Assembly (NCBI RefSeq): GCF_001679925.1
Contig: NZ_LYUZ01000057.1
Span: 107,419-144,092 of the forward strand
Direction: 5' to 3'
Source: Leisingera sp. JC1
Lineage (GTDB): Bacteria > Pseudomonadota > Alphaproteobacteria > Rhodobacterales > Rhodobacteraceae
DNA length: 36,674 nucleotides
Made by a program: the position numbers and the translations under genes. Below, piece after piece: positions 15,830 to 24,840 of this stretch; position 1 is the stretch's first letter; each line of letters opens with the position of its first letter. The notes beneath the pieces are model-generated. The model saw only the letters and a program-made list of their open reading frames with translations. It did not search any database and was not told the DNA's origin.

Positions 15830-16801
15830 TTACTGCTGGTAGGCGTTCAGCAGGGCGGCACCGGTCTCCCCGGCCTCGCCTTTCCAGCTTTCCAGCATCT
15901 GCGCCCCAATCGCGCGCAGGCCTTCCATCAGCTCTTCCGACGGCTCGGACACGGTGATGCCGTTTTCCTTCAGCACCTCGATCTGACTGCTGGTCTCGGC
16001 CCGGCTCATCTCCCAACCGCGCGCCTCGGCCTCAGCCGCAGCTTCCAGAATGGCGGCCTGGGTGGCCTCGTCCAGACGGCGGAAGGCCCGCTTGTTCACC
16101 ACCACGATGTTCTTCGGGATCCAGGCTTGGATGTCGGTGTAATGGGTCAGGAAGTCCCACGCCTTGGAGTTCACACCAGTGGACGGCGAGGTGATCATCG
16201 CCTCGACCCGGCCGGTGCTGAAGGCCTGCGGAATGTCCGGAACCTCAACTTGGGTCGGCGCCGCGCCCGCCAGGTTGGCGAACTGCTCCAGCGTCGCGTT
16301 GTAGGTACGGAACTTCAGTCCCGCCAGATCGCCGACACTGTTGATCTCCTTGGTGGTGTACAACCCCTGCGGCGGCCACGGTACCGCGTAGAGCGCCATC
16401 AGCCCCTGCTCGTCCAGCAGCCCGTCGATTACGCCCTTTTGCGCCGTCCAAAGGCGTTCGGCCTCTTCATAGCTGGTGGCCAGGAACGGCAGCGAGTCGG
16501 CGCCGAAAGCCGGGTTGTCATTGGCGAGCAGTGACAAGAAGAACTCACCCGCGGGCACCTGGCCGCTGCGCACCGCCTTGCTGATTTCAGGATGTTTAAA
16601 CAGCGAGCCGGCCGAGTGGACCTTAATCTCAAGCCCGCCGCCAGTAGCCTCAGAAACGTCTTCGGCAAACTCTGCGATGTTCTTGGTGTGGAACGTGGCG
16701 TCCGGGTAAGGGGTCGGCATGTCCCAGGTCGCCGCCTGTACCGAAACCGACAGCCCGGCAATCAGGACCGCTGCGCCGCCCAGCATACGCTTAATCTGCA
16801 T
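15830..16801 (-). CDS. dctP: TRAP transporter solute-binding protein
   Basis: A 323-residue periplasmic binding protein. A Sec signal peptide (MQIKRMLGGAAVLIAGLSVSVQAA) precedes TWDMPTPYPDATFHTKN. The family core GLKFRTYNATLEQFANLAGA is present, including the arginine that usually salt-bridges a substrate carboxylate. The ATG at 16801 follows GGGAGGAG; an in-frame upstream ATG at 16819 is less likely. It is the first gene of the operon and faces a winged-helix regulator. Delivers substrate to DctQM. A carboxylate such as pyroglutamate would suit both the conserved arginine and the PxpBCA genes downstream; this is inference. Confidence 0.93.
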   Translation of the reverse strand: MQIKRMLGGAAVLIAGLSVSVQAATWDMPTPYPDATFHTKNIAEFAEDVSEATGGGLEIKVHSAGSLFKHPEISKAVRSGQVPAGEFFLSLLANDNPAFGADSLPFLATSYEEAERLWTAQKGVIDGLLDEQGLMALYAVPWPPQGLYTTKEINSVGDLAGLKFRTYNATLEQFANLAGAAPTQVEVPDIPQAFSTGRVEAMITSPSTGVNSKAWDFLTHYTDIQAWIPKNIVVVNKRAFRRLDEATQAAILEAAAEAEARGWEMSRAETSSQIEVLKENGITVSEPSEELMEGLRAIGAQMLESWKGEAGETGAALLNAYQQ

Positions 16802-16838
16802 TTTCTCCTCCCAATGCAATATATAAGTATTTTGTAGT

Positions 16839-16867
16839 CATTACGCTTACAATTTGTCAACGTAATG
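16839..16867. promoter_or_regulatory. Inverted-repeat operator candidate upstream of dctP
   Basis: A perfect inverted repeat CATTACG-N15-CGTAATG lies in the AT-rich 169-base gap between the divergent dctP and winged-helix regulator genes, 38-66 bases before the dctP start. Arm length and centre spacing (22 bases, two helical turns) suit a dimeric winged-helix regulator. The regulator at 16971 is the natural candidate. Confidence 0.45.
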
Positions 16868-16970
16868 CAAGCGATCTCTCACCACCTTCTTGATCTCCTT
16901 GAAATCTTGTTCTTTTATCGTCAAATACAGGCAAAACACCGGGGTTTTACCGATATGGAAAGGGTGTTGA

Positions 16971-17492
16971 ATGAGTGAAAAATTGCCAAAATCCCGCCGA
17001 ATCGTCTCTTCACGCCATCTGGCCGAAGGCGAAGGCTGGGAGCTTTCGGAACTGGAATACGGCCTCATCGTGGCCTATAACGCCTTTTCACGCTGGATGA
17101 TCCGCTGCATGACAGCAGCCGGGCAACCCAACCTCAGCGCGCTGGAAATCCTCATCCTTCACAACGTCAACCACCGCGGCAAGGACAAGCGCCTGTCCGA
17201 CATCTGCTTCCTGCTCAACATTGAAGACAGCCACACAGTGAACTACGGGCTGCGCAAATTGCTGAAGGCCGGGCTGCTGGACTCGGAGAAACGCGGCAAG
17301 GAAGTATTCTATCGCACCTCGGCAGAGGGCGCGGACCTCTGCGCCGCCTACCGTGACATCCGCCGTCATTGCCTGCTGGATGGATTGGAAGCAGGTGAAC
17401 TGCCAGGAAAGGACCTGCGCGAATTGGCCCGTAGCCTGCGCGCGCTTTCGGGGCACTATGACCAGGCCAGCCGCGCGGCGGCGTCTTTATAG
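16971..17492 (+). CDS. Winged-helix (MarR-like) transcriptional regulator
   Basis: A 173-residue cytoplasmic protein with a helical N-terminus (LEYGLIVAYNAFSRWMIRCM) and a central winged helix (LSDICFLLNIEDSHTVNYGLRKLLKAGLLDSEKRGKEVFYRTS). This matches the predicted MarR-like regulators often paired with transporter operons. Divergence from dctP and the inverted repeat between them suggest that it controls the TRAP/5-oxoprolinase operon. The effector is unknown. Confidence 0.82.
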   Translation: MSEKLPKSRRIVSSRHLAEGEGWELSELEYGLIVAYNAFSRWMIRCMTAAGQPNLSALEILILHNVNHRGKDKRLSDICFLLNIEDSHTVNYGLRKLLKAGLLDSEKRGKEVFYRTSAEGADLCAAYRDIRRHCLLDGLEAGELPGKDLRELARSLRALSGHYDQASRAAASL

Positions 17493-17647
17493 GTCCGGAC
17501 CCTTTAATTTAAGTGTTCGGCATTGTTCACCGGCAAAGAACAAGCGGTGACCGGCTCAAACTCAATCTGCTGGCACCGCACGATGCTGCCACGCTTTCCA
17601 ACAGGGCATACATGGCGTAACGGCAAAGCCTTTCAGATTCCGGATTC

Positions 17648-18580
17648 TTACTTAAACGCCAGGCCGGCCGAATGTGCTGCAATCCACTCGAATACCAGAT
17701 TGGGGCCGCGCAGGCGGCTAGAATAGTCACGCGACATCACATAGCCCGCGTCGCTGGCGACGACATCCCCGGTCACCTGCACCAGCCTGCCGTCAGCCAG
17801 CAGGTTGTCGATCAGACCCAGCCAGCCCAGCGCGATGCCATCACCAGCCACCGCCGACTGCACCACCATGTCGTAGTTGTTGAAGCTGATGTAGTTCTTG
17901 GAGCGTTCCCCCGCGATGCCAAGCCGATCGAACCAGCCTTGCCAGGTCTGCCATTCCGCCGAAGCCGGTTTTGAAAGGCTGAGAAGGTGGCAGTCCAGCA
18001 GATTGGCAGACGCGGCAATCGGGCCGTGAGCCCCAAGATAGGCAGGGCTGCTGACAGCCGTGACCCGCTCCTGCAGCAGCATAACATCGCCGTCCACCAT
18101 ACTGCTGCGCGGAGATACGTGGATCTTGATGTCGCAATCGTCGCCGTAATCGTCCGGCGGCGCCTGTGCCGCAAGGATCTGGATCTCGATTTCATCGCCC
18201 AGTTCAGCCCTCAAATGCGACAGCCGCGGCAGCAGCCAGAAGCTGGAAAAGGCAAAATCAGCGGAAATCCGCACTCTTGGCTTGGACTTCCGCTCCAGCA
18301 GCGAGGCCACGGAATTTCCCATCTGCGTCATTGCCGGACGGACAACATTGAGCAGCCGGACGCCCTCGTTCGTCAGCGACACGCCGCGGTGCTCGCGCTT
18401 GAACAGGGCAATGCCCAGTTCCGTTTCCAGCCCCTTGATTTTCTGGGATACAGCAGACTGCGTCAGCCCCAGCGCCTCGGCGGCGCCGGTGAAGTTGCCA
18501 TGCCGGGCCACCAGGTCGAAAGTGTGCAGCGCGACCAGGTTGTAGCTCAGCTTCCTATTAATACTGCTAATGTCGCTCAT
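17648..18580 (-). CDS. LysR-family transcriptional regulator (GcvA-like)
   Basis: A 310-residue regulator. The N-terminal helix-turn-helix (LVALHTFDLVARHGNFTGAAEALGLTQSAVSQKIKGLE) is followed by LFKREHRGVSLTNEG and a periplasmic-binding-like effector domain. The domain has features of the GcvA group such as the GDGIALGWLGL motif. The ATG at 18580 gives the normal N-terminal length; the open frame continues to 18697 but with an atypical prefix. Divergent from the BCCT gene 120 bases away, so likely its regulator. The effector is probably the transported osmolyte or amine (inference). Confidence 0.9.
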   Translation of the reverse strand: MSDISSINRKLSYNLVALHTFDLVARHGNFTGAAEALGLTQSAVSQKIKGLETELGIALFKREHRGVSLTNEGVRLLNVVRPAMTQMGNSVASLLERKSKPRVRISADFAFSSFWLLPRLSHLRAELGDEIEIQILAAQAPPDDYGDDCDIKIHVSPRSSMVDGDVMLLQERVTAVSSPAYLGAHGPIAASANLLDCHLLSLSKPASAEWQTWQGWFDRLGIAGERSKNYISFNNYDMVVQSAVAGDGIALGWLGLIDNLLADGRLVQVTGDVVASDAGYVMSRDYSSRLRGPNLVFEWIAAHSAGLAFK

Positions 18581-18607
18581 AAAATATTGCCTACTGCAAA
18601 AGGGAAA

Positions 18608-18625
18608 ATTTTTATAACAAAAAAT
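18608..18625. promoter_or_regulatory. LysR-type binding-site candidate
   Basis: ATTTTT-N6-AAAAAT, an inverted repeat containing T-N11-A spacing, lies in the intergenic region between the divergent LysR and BCCT genes. The flanks GGG and CCC extend the symmetry imperfectly. It is AT-rich in a GC-rich genome, consistent with a promoter/operator zone. Confidence 0.4.
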
Positions 18626-18700
18626 GCCCTGCGTAAGTTCTGCTAAGGCCGCAGCCCCGGCGGCACCTCCAGGCAGATCAAAAAAAGACAGGGACACTGC

Positions 18701-20359
18701 ATGTCAATTAAACCTCCTTTAACGGATCTGCCGATCGGCACGTCCGACAGCGGATTTTACCGGGGCTTCAGCCAGATCGTCACCATTTCATCAAAGCTGA
18801 TGATCGGCGGGCTGGTGGTCTGGGCGATTGCCTTCCCGGAACAGTCGGGCGCAGTCTTGAACTCGATCAACGGCTTCATCCTCGCCTCCTTCGGCGCCTG
18901 GTATATCTGGACCGTGGCGCTGTTCGTTCTATGCTGCATTGCGCTGGCGATCTGGCCAACAGCAGGGCGGCTCAAACTGGGCCAGCAGGGCGACGCGCCG
19001 GAGTTTTCCAACTTCTCCTGGTTCTCGATGATGTTCGGCGCAGGTATCGGGGTCGGCATGCTGACCTGGGCGGTCGCCGAGCCGATCTATCACTGGAACA
19101 ACAACCCGGAAGTGATCCAGGGGCTGACGACTGGCGGCACCGCCGACAATATCCGCATGGCGTATAAATGGTCGTTCCTGCACTGGGGCCTGGGCGCCTG
19201 GGCTTGCTATGCCATCGCCGGACTGGCGCTGGGGTTCTTCAGCTACCGCCGCGGCCTGCCGCTGACCATGCGCTCTTCGCTGACACCGCTGTTCGGCACC
19301 CGCCTCTCCGGCTCTATCGGCCACCTGGTGGATATCGTCGCCGTGGTTGCCACTATTCTCGGCGTGGCGCAGACCCTGGGTTTCGGGGTGGAACAGTTTG
19401 TCTCCGGCCTCACCCGGATCGGCATCACCGGTCTGACCAATGAGGCGGGCACCGCCAACACCGCCGGCGTGCTGGTTGCTATTGTGGTGATCATGGCCGC
19501 CTCCACCGCCTCGGCGCTTTCGGGGGTCGGCAAGGGCATCAAATGGCTGTCCAACCTGAACATGGTGCTAAGCATCGCGCTGCTAAGCTTTTTTCTGCTG
19601 TTCGGCTCCACCTTCTTTGGCCTGCAGGCATTGCTGGTCGGCCTGTGGGACTACCTGGCGGCGCTGCCGGACATGAGCTTCCGCGTCTGGGCCGGTGACG
19701 GCAACCCGGACAGCGTCGCCTCCAAGCTGGAAAGCTGGCAAGGCGGCTGGTCGGTGTTCTACTGGGCATGGTGGATTGCCTTTGCGCCCTTTGTCGGCCT
19801 GTTCCTGGCCCGCATCTCCAAGGGCCGCACTATCCGCGAGTTCGTGCTCGGCGCGATGATCGTGCCGTCACTGATGTGCTTTGTCTGGTTCACCTGGGCC
19901 GGCGGCACTGCCATCGACCTGGAACTGAACGGCGGCGCAAGCGGCCAGATCTCCGGCGCACCGGATGGCGACAAGATCTTTGCCATGGTGCAATACATGC
20001 TGTCACCGTGGCTGGGCTGGGCGATGTCGGTGATGATCGTGGTTCTGCTGATGACCTATCTTGTGACCACTGCGGACAGCGCCGTGCTGATCGTCAACAC
20101 CATCAACGCCGCCGGCGACGAAGGCCCCAAGGCCCGCCCGCATATCCTGTTCTGGGGGGCAGCGCTCGGGGCGATGGTCACCGCGCTGCTGCTGGTCGGC
20201 GGCCTGAAGGCGATCCAGACCGCGATGGTGATCGGCGCCCTGCCCTTCTCGGTGGTGATGGTGCTGCAATGCGCAGCACTGATCAAGGCGATCTACAACG
20301 ACGGCCGCCGCGCGCAGGCGGGTGTAGCCACCACTGTAACCCAGGAGCCCGCTGAATAA
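18701..20359 (+). CDS. BCCT-family (betaine/choline/carnitine) transporter
   Basis: A 552-residue inner-membrane protein with about 12 helices. It carries the glycine-rich BCCT core GAGIGVGMLTWAVAEPIYHW (residues 114-131) and the WAWWIAFAPFVGLFLARISKGRTIREFVLG signature. These secondary carriers import quaternary-ammonium or sulfonium compounds (betaine, choline, carnitine, DMSP) with sodium or protons. The exact substrate cannot be read from sequence. Divergent from LysR and followed after about 105 bases by a solute-binding protein gene, likely in one transcript. Confidence 0.92.
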   Translation: MSIKPPLTDLPIGTSDSGFYRGFSQIVTISSKLMIGGLVVWAIAFPEQSGAVLNSINGFILASFGAWYIWTVALFVLCCIALAIWPTAGRLKLGQQGDAPEFSNFSWFSMMFGAGIGVGMLTWAVAEPIYHWNNNPEVIQGLTTGGTADNIRMAYKWSFLHWGLGAWACYAIAGLALGFFSYRRGLPLTMRSSLTPLFGTRLSGSIGHLVDIVAVVATILGVAQTLGFGVEQFVSGLTRIGITGLTNEAGTANTAGVLVAIVVIMAASTASALSGVGKGIKWLSNLNMVLSIALLSFFLLFGSTFFGLQALLVGLWDYLAALPDMSFRVWAGDGNPDSVASKLESWQGGWSVFYWAWWIAFAPFVGLFLARISKGRTIREFVLGAMIVPSLMCFVWFTWAGGTAIDLELNGGASGQISGAPDGDKIFAMVQYMLSPWLGWAMSVMIVVLLMTYLVTTADSAVLIVNTINAAGDEGPKARPHILFWGAALGAMVTALLLVGGLKAIQTAMVIGALPFSVVMVLQCAALIKAIYNDGRRAQAGVATTVTQEPAE

Positions 20360-20464
20360 TGAATCTCCCCGGGGGCGGCGGCCGGCGGGCAGGGCTGCCG
20401 TTCCATTCCCAAGACCTCTGCCCGCACCTTTTCGTGCGCCGCACACAGCAAAAAAGGAAGCAAA

Positions 20465-22117
20465 ATGACCAAATACTACAACAGGGAAACCCTTCACCCT
20501 GCGGCTCTGATGCACGCAGAGGAGGCGGCGCAAGGCAAGCTGGACCGACGCGAATTCCTGAGCCGGGCAACCGCGCTGGGGGTCACTGCCTCTGCCGCCT
20601 ACGGGATGATCGGCCTCAGCCAGCCAGTTCAAGCCGCCGCCAATGCGCAGGAAGGCGGCACCATCCGCATCCAGCAGGTCGTGCGCGCGCTGCTCGATCC
20701 GCCGCTGTTCAACTGGCCGCAGCTGGGCAACCTGGTGCGTGGCTACCTGGAATACTTGGTGCAATACAACGCCGACGGCACCTTTGAGCCCCGGCTTCTG
20801 GAAAGCTGGGAAGTCAACGAAGACGCCACAGAATATCTGCTGCACATCCGCCCCGGCGTGAACTGGAACGACGGCCGAGGCACCCTGACCTCCAAGGATG
20901 TCGCATATAACTTTGCCCGCTGGTGTGACGGCAAATGGGAAGGCAACTCGATGGCGGCCCGCATGGGCTCCCTGCAGAACGAGGCCGGCGACGGCCCGGC
21001 TGAGGGCGCGCTGGAGATCATTGATGATCTGACCCTTAAACTGAAACTGACCCGTCCGGACATCACCATCATCCCGGCGGTCACTGAATATCCCGCCGCC
21101 ATCGTGCCTGACGGCTGGTCGGGTGATCCCGGCGCCGACCCGGTGGGCACCGGGCCATACAAGCTGGTCGAATACGAAGTCGGCGTGAAGGTGGCGCTGG
21201 AGAAGAACACCGACCACGAATGGTGGGGCGAAGGCGCCTATCTGGACCGCATCGAATTCATTGACTTCGGCACCGACGCATCGACCCATCTCTCTGCCGC
21301 GGAAGCCGAGGAAATCGACATGACCTATGAGACCGTGGGTGAATATGTCGACATCTTCACCTCTATCGGCTGGAATGTCAGCGAGTCCGTTTCCGCCAAT
21401 ACCCTGGTGCTGCGCACCAACCGCGACGCAATTGTAGACGGGGCAACCCCCTATGCCGACGCCCGTGTCCGCCGCGCCCTGGCGCTGGCCTGCGACAACG
21501 CGGTGCTGCTGGAACTGGGCTATGACGGCCGCGGCACCCTGGCCGAGAACCATCACGTCTGCCCGATCCACCCGGAATACGCCGATATCGGCGCGCCTGT
21601 CCGCGACGCCGAAGCCGCGCGCCAGCTGATGGAAGAGGCCGGGATGCTCGATTTCGAGCACGAGCTGATCTCCATCGACGACGACTGGCGGCGCAACACA
21701 ACGGACGCGCTGGCAGCGCAGATGCGCGATGCAGGATTGCAGGTCAAACGCACGGTGCTGCCTGGCAACACCTTCTGGAACGACTGGGACAAATACCCGT
21801 TCAGCTCCACCGACTGGGGTCACCGCCCGCTGGGAGTGCAGGTGCTGACGCTGGCCTACAAGACTGGGGTGGCCTGGAATGAGACCGGCCTCGCCAGCGC
21901 CGAGTTCGACAGCATGCTCGAAGCCGCTTCAGCGATTGCCGACGCCGATACCCGCCGCGGGCATATGGAGAAGATCGAGCAGTTCATGCGTGAGGACGGC
22001 ACCATCATTCAGCCCTACTGGCGCTCGCTGTACCGCCATGCGCGGCCTGGCATTATCGGTGCCGAGAGCCATCCGATCAATGAAATCCACGTGCACAAGC
22101 TGGCTCTTGAAGCCTGA
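20465..22117 (+). CDS. Tat-exported peptide-type (SBP_bac_5) solute-binding protein
   Basis: A 550-residue extracytoplasmic binding protein of the dipeptide/nickel/oligopeptide ABC family. It has a long twin-arginine leader: [23 protein letters not shown], with R28-R29, and probable cleavage after VQAAANA. The mature part has the expected order: [24 protein letters not shown], then [29 protein letters not shown] and the C-terminal lobe. No permease or ATPase genes are adjacent, so it is orphan here. It may use an ABC transporter elsewhere, or serve substrate capture linked to the BCCT carrier upstream. AGGAAG precedes the ATG. A strong terminator follows. Confidence 0.88.
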   Translation: MTKYYNRETLHPAALMHAEEAAQGKLDRREFLSRATALGVTASAAYGMIGLSQPVQAAANAQEGGTIRIQQVVRALLDPPLFNWPQLGNLVRGYLEYLVQYNADGTFEPRLLESWEVNEDATEYLLHIRPGVNWNDGRGTLTSKDVAYNFARWCDGKWEGNSMAARMGSLQNEAGDGPAEGALEIIDDLTLKLKLTRPDITIIPAVTEYPAAIVPDGWSGDPGADPVGTGPYKLVEYEVGVKVALEKNTDHEWWGEGAYLDRIEFIDFGTDASTHLSAAEAEEIDMTYETVGEYVDIFTSIGWNVSESVSANTLVLRTNRDAIVDGATPYADARVRRALALACDNAVLLELGYDGRGTLAENHHVCPIHPEYADIGAPVRDAEAARQLMEEAGMLDFEHELISIDDDWRRNTTDALAAQMRDAGLQVKRTVLPGNTFWNDWDKYPFSSTDWGHRPLGVQVLTLAYKTGVAWNETGLASAEFDSMLEAASAIADADTRRGHMEKIEQFMREDGTIIQPYWRSLYRHARPGIIGAESHPINEIHVHKLALEA

Positions 22118-22150
22118 CCACAGCGTATAACCATTGCCGCGAGGACAGGT

Positions 22151-22185
22151 AAGCGCGCACCAGAATTGGTGCGCGCTTCTTGTCA
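22151..22185 (+). terminator. Strong intrinsic terminator after the solute-binding protein
   Basis: A perfect 12-bp stem AAGCGCGCACCA-GAAT-TGGTGCGCGCTT (22151-22178) is followed by a short T-rich run (CTTGTC). It lies 34 bases after the stop codon at 22117. It ends the BCCT-SBP unit and separates it from the convergent AraC gene. Confidence 0.8.
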
Positions 22186-22310
22186 ATTTGAGCGTCATTC
22201 CACAAAGGAAAGCCCTTCATCACCACCTGAAACTTCGCAACGCAAGACAATGCTTCAAGACGCTTTTCATTGGCGCCAAACTCATGCCTGCAGCATCCAA
22301 CCAGGGAAAT

Positions 22311-23321
22311 TCAGGCAGAGGATTGCTTTCTGAACTGGCTGGGGGTGGCTCCCTCCTGCTGCCGGAAGGCGCGCTCGAATGCTGATACCTCGGAATAGCC
22401 CAGCCTTTCGGAGATGTCATGAAGCTGCGCGCCCGGAGCCAGCAGCATGCGCTTGGCAATCTCCATACGGCAGCCGGCCAGCAGACGGGAGAACTTCTGC
22501 CCTTCATCTTCCAGCCGGCGCCGCAGAGTACGGCGCGACATCCCCAAGGCGGCGGCGATGGCGGTCTGCTCAAAGCTCTCGCGGCCGATCCGCATCAGCA
22601 ACTCGCGGCGCACCCGCACCGTGACTGGCGCCTCCCGCTCGCTTTGACGGGCGGTACGGACAATCGATTGCGAGGCGGACTTGAACCCAGGGTTTTCGCG
22701 GTCCGACAGTGGCAGATCGAGAAGACCCGACGAAAACACCAGCGTGTTCGAGGGCGCCGCATACTGTACCGGACAGCGCGGCCCCGCGGCGCTGCGGCTG
22801 TGCAGCGCGCTTGATTCGTGCTCCAGCGACAGCAGGTCGGGCCGCCAGTCCGGGCCGGTGGCGGAGCGGATCAGGCTGTGGAACACCGACAGCGTCAGCT
22901 CCGCATCCTGCTGCCGCGGCCAGATGCGGGTGTCGAGGATCCGGTAGGTCAGCCGCGCCTTGTCCCCGTCGACCGTCAGCCGCAGCTCCGAGTCGCTTTG
23001 CACCATCGGAAAGGCATTGCGGAATAGCGCCAGCGCCGCCCCCAACGTTGGCGCCTGCAGAATATATTCCCCAAGCGTGCCAAGGTTTTGCAGGTTGAAT
23101 ACTGAACCCACGCGCCAGCCGAAATCGGGGAGGTTCAGCTGCTCTGAGGCATGCTCGCAGAAGTCCACGAATTTCTTCAGGCCAATCTCGCCATCCAGGT
23201 CCTGCGGGCGGATCCCCGCGTTGCGGGAAATCGAGGCGGAATCGCCGTTCATAAACTCCACCGCCCGCAGCGGGTCGTTCAATGTGGAGGCGGAAATCCG
23301 GGGCTGATAGGTGTGTGGCAT
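22311..23321 (-). CDS. AraC-family regulator (OruR-like), divergent from the amine dehydrogenase operon
   Basis: A 336-residue protein of the OruR/ArgR-like AraC class. A roughly 200-residue N-terminal effector domain of the 'arabinose-binding' type (GLKKFVDFCEHASEQLNLPDFGWRVG, LGTLGEYILQAPTLGAAL) is followed by the C-terminal double helix-turn-helix (IAAALGMSRRTLRRRLEDEGQKFSRLL, then LHDISERLGYSEVSAFERAFRQQEGATPSQFR). The ATG at 23321 has AGGAA upstream; the open frame further up lacks one. Divergent from qhpG with 160 bases between starts. That gap carries a tandem TGTC array well suited to AraC binding. It is thus a plausible activator of the qhp operon, although a second AraC gene lies inside the operon. 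Confidence 0.88.
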   Translation of the reverse strand: MPHTYQPRISASTLNDPLRAVEFMNGDSASISRNAGIRPQDLDGEIGLKKFVDFCEHASEQLNLPDFGWRVGSVFNLQNLGTLGEYILQAPTLGAALALFRNAFPMVQSDSELRLTVDGDKARLTYRILDTRIWPRQQDAELTLSVFHSLIRSATGPDWRPDLLSLEHESSALHSRSAAGPRCPVQYAAPSNTLVFSSGLLDLPLSDRENPGFKSASQSIVRTARQSEREAPVTVRVRRELLMRIGRESFEQTAIAAALGMSRRTLRRRLEDEGQKFSRLLAGCRMEIAKRMLLAPGAQLHDISERLGYSEVSAFERAFRQQEGATPSQFRKQSSA

Positions 23322-23409
23322 CGCGCAGTTCCTCAGGATTGCGCCAGAATACCGTAAAAATCCTCTATTCCAGAAAAATTGCTGCAACGGGGGCCTAAGC
23401 GGCCGATTC

Positions 23410-23446
23410 TGTCCGAAAATGTCGGGTTGTTGTCCGGAAGTGTCCG
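23410..23446. promoter_or_regulatory. Phased TGTC direct-repeat array before qhpG
   Basis: Two 16-base direct repeats, TGTCCGAAAATGTCGG (23410-23425) and TGTCCGGAAGTGTCCG (23431-23446), match at 13 of 16 positions and start 21 bases apart. TGTC itself recurs at 23410, 23420, 23431 and 23441, one helical turn apart each time. AraC-family proteins typically bind such same-face direct repeats upstream of promoters. The array lies between the divergent AraC gene and qhpG. Confidence 0.65.
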
Positions 23447-23481
23447 CCACAAGGGACGGCCGGCCGGGGCACCTTGGTCAA

Positions 23482-24840
23482 ATGGCACCTCAAACAGGCA
23501 CCTTTGATATCGCGATTGCAGGCGGCGGCCCGGCCGGGTCGGTGGCCGCAATTTTGCTGGCGCGGGCCGGGTTCAGCGTGGCGATGGCAACTCTGCCGCC
23601 TCACGCGCCGCGGTTCGAGGGCCTTTCCGGCCGTGTAGCTGCGATCCTGGCGCGGCACGGGCTGCCGCTGGCTGGGGTCGGCCCGGCGGCGCAGCGGCAT
23701 GTCAGCTGGGGCGCGTTCCAGGGCGGGCAGAACAGCGAGCATCTGGCCGACCGGAGCGCCTTTGACACCGGGCTGCTGGAGGCGGCGCGGGCCGAGGGTG
23801 TCAGCCTTGTTTATGCCTCTGTGTCCAGCGTGCGGCCCGATGCTGGTAAAATCCGGCTGGCCGATGGCACGTGCCTGTCTGCCCGGCTTCTGTTCGAGGC
23901 CCGAGGCCGCCGTGCGCCGCGCCAATCCACGGAAATGCAGCGGACTGAACTGGCCGGGCCGGACACGATTTCAGTTGCCGGATTTGTACCTCCGCAGGCG
24001 GGAGATATGGAAACACCGCGGATCGAGGCGCGGCCCGATGGCTGGCTCTGGTCGGTTCCTATGGACCGCGACCGGCTGTGGCTGCAGGCGGTGGGCGCTG
24101 CGGATTCACTGGGCCAAACGGGCGGGAAAACGGCTGTGGCAGCGCTGTGGCAGACGGTTATGGGAGAGACCCCGATGCCCCGCCGCCCCGTTGTTCATGC
24201 GATTGTGCCGCGGCTGGCGGCACCGGATCTGAACCCGCGCTGCCCGCGCCTCGGGGATGCGGCGGTGGCGCTGGATCCCTTGTCAGGGCACGGGATGTTC
24301 TGGGCGGTGTCCTCGGCGCTGATGGCGGTGCCCATCGCGCGGGCGCTCTTATCCGGGGAGGCAGAGTTGGCTCGCGACTTTTACCGCAACCGGGTGGCAG
24401 AGACCTTTTGGCGTCAGGCCCGCGTGGGGCGCGATTTCTACCGCGAGGCCGGACTGAAAACAAAGTTCTGGCAAGAGCGCGCGGCATGGCCAGACGATGT
24501 CCCGGCCCATGCTCCGGACATTCGCCCTCACACCGCGATGCGGGTTGTCGTGCAGGACGGGCATCTGTCGCGGCGCGAGGTGCTGATCACCCGGGACGCA
24601 CCCGGCGGCGCGGCTTTTGCTGCCGGGCAAGAGATCGTGCCGTTGCTACGCCGCCTGAACGGCCAGCCGCTGCCGGATGCGGCCCGCTTTCACAGCACGG
24701 TTCTGCCCGAGGCGCCGCCGCAGGCGGCACAGGCGATCCATCAATGGCTTTTGTCACAAGGCTTCACCGAGGGGGCGCAGATCCCCTGGGACACTGCAAA
24801 CAGGGAGACTGATCCATGCAACTACAATCCCGCGGCCTGA
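23482..24840 (+). CDS. qhpG: FAD-dependent tryptophan hydroxylase for CTQ biogenesis
   Basis: A 452-residue flavoprotein monooxygenase with dinucleotide motif AGGGPAGSVAAILLARAGF (GGGPAG, residues 14-19), a GD motif in RLGDAAVALDPLSGHG (G258-D259) and a C-terminal winged-helix-like tail. In characterised quinohemoprotein amine dehydrogenase systems, QhpG adds oxygen to the tryptophan of the cross-linked small subunit to form the quinone of CTQ. Position as the first gene of an otherwise complete qhp operon supports this. The ATG at 23482 fits the family start, though its ribosome site is weak; an in-frame ATG at 23422 would fall inside the repeat array. Its 3' end overlaps qhpA by 25 bases. 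Confidence 0.88.
   Translation: MAPQTGTFDIAIAGGGPAGSVAAILLARAGFSVAMATLPPHAPRFEGLSGRVAAILARHGLPLAGVGPAAQRHVSWGAFQGGQNSEHLADRSAFDTGLLEAARAEGVSLVYASVSSVRPDAGKIRLADGTCLSARLLFEARGRRAPRQSTEMQRTELAGPDTISVAGFVPPQAGDMETPRIEARPDGWLWSVPMDRDRLWLQAVGAADSLGQTGGKTAVAALWQTVMGETPMPRRPVVHAIVPRLAAPDLNPRCPRLGDAAVALDPLSGHGMFWAVSSALMAVPIARALLSGEAELARDFYRNRVAETFWRQARVGRDFYREAGLKTKFWQERAAWPDDVPAHAPDIRPHTAMRVVVQDGHLSRREVLITRDAPGGAAFAAGQEIVPLLRRLNGQPLPDAARFHSTVLPEAPPQAAQAIHQWLLSQGFTEGAQIPWDTANRETDPCNYNPAA

Noticed and set aside
20386-20424. CGGGCAG / CTGCCCG inverted repeat between the BCCT and binding-protein genes as a terminator
   Set aside because: The loop is about 25 bases, there is no T run and the downstream gene seems co-oriented and functionally linked; too weak to list.
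20003-21823. 606-codon minus-strand open frame opposite the BCCT and binding-protein genes
   Set aside because: Same antisense artefact; it runs across an intergenic gap and two well-supported plus-strand genes.
23311-23481. Extension of qhpG to an ATG at 23311 or 23422
   Set aside because: It would cover the divergent promoter, the TGTC repeats and the start of the AraC gene, and the added residues are unlike any flavoprotein N-terminus.
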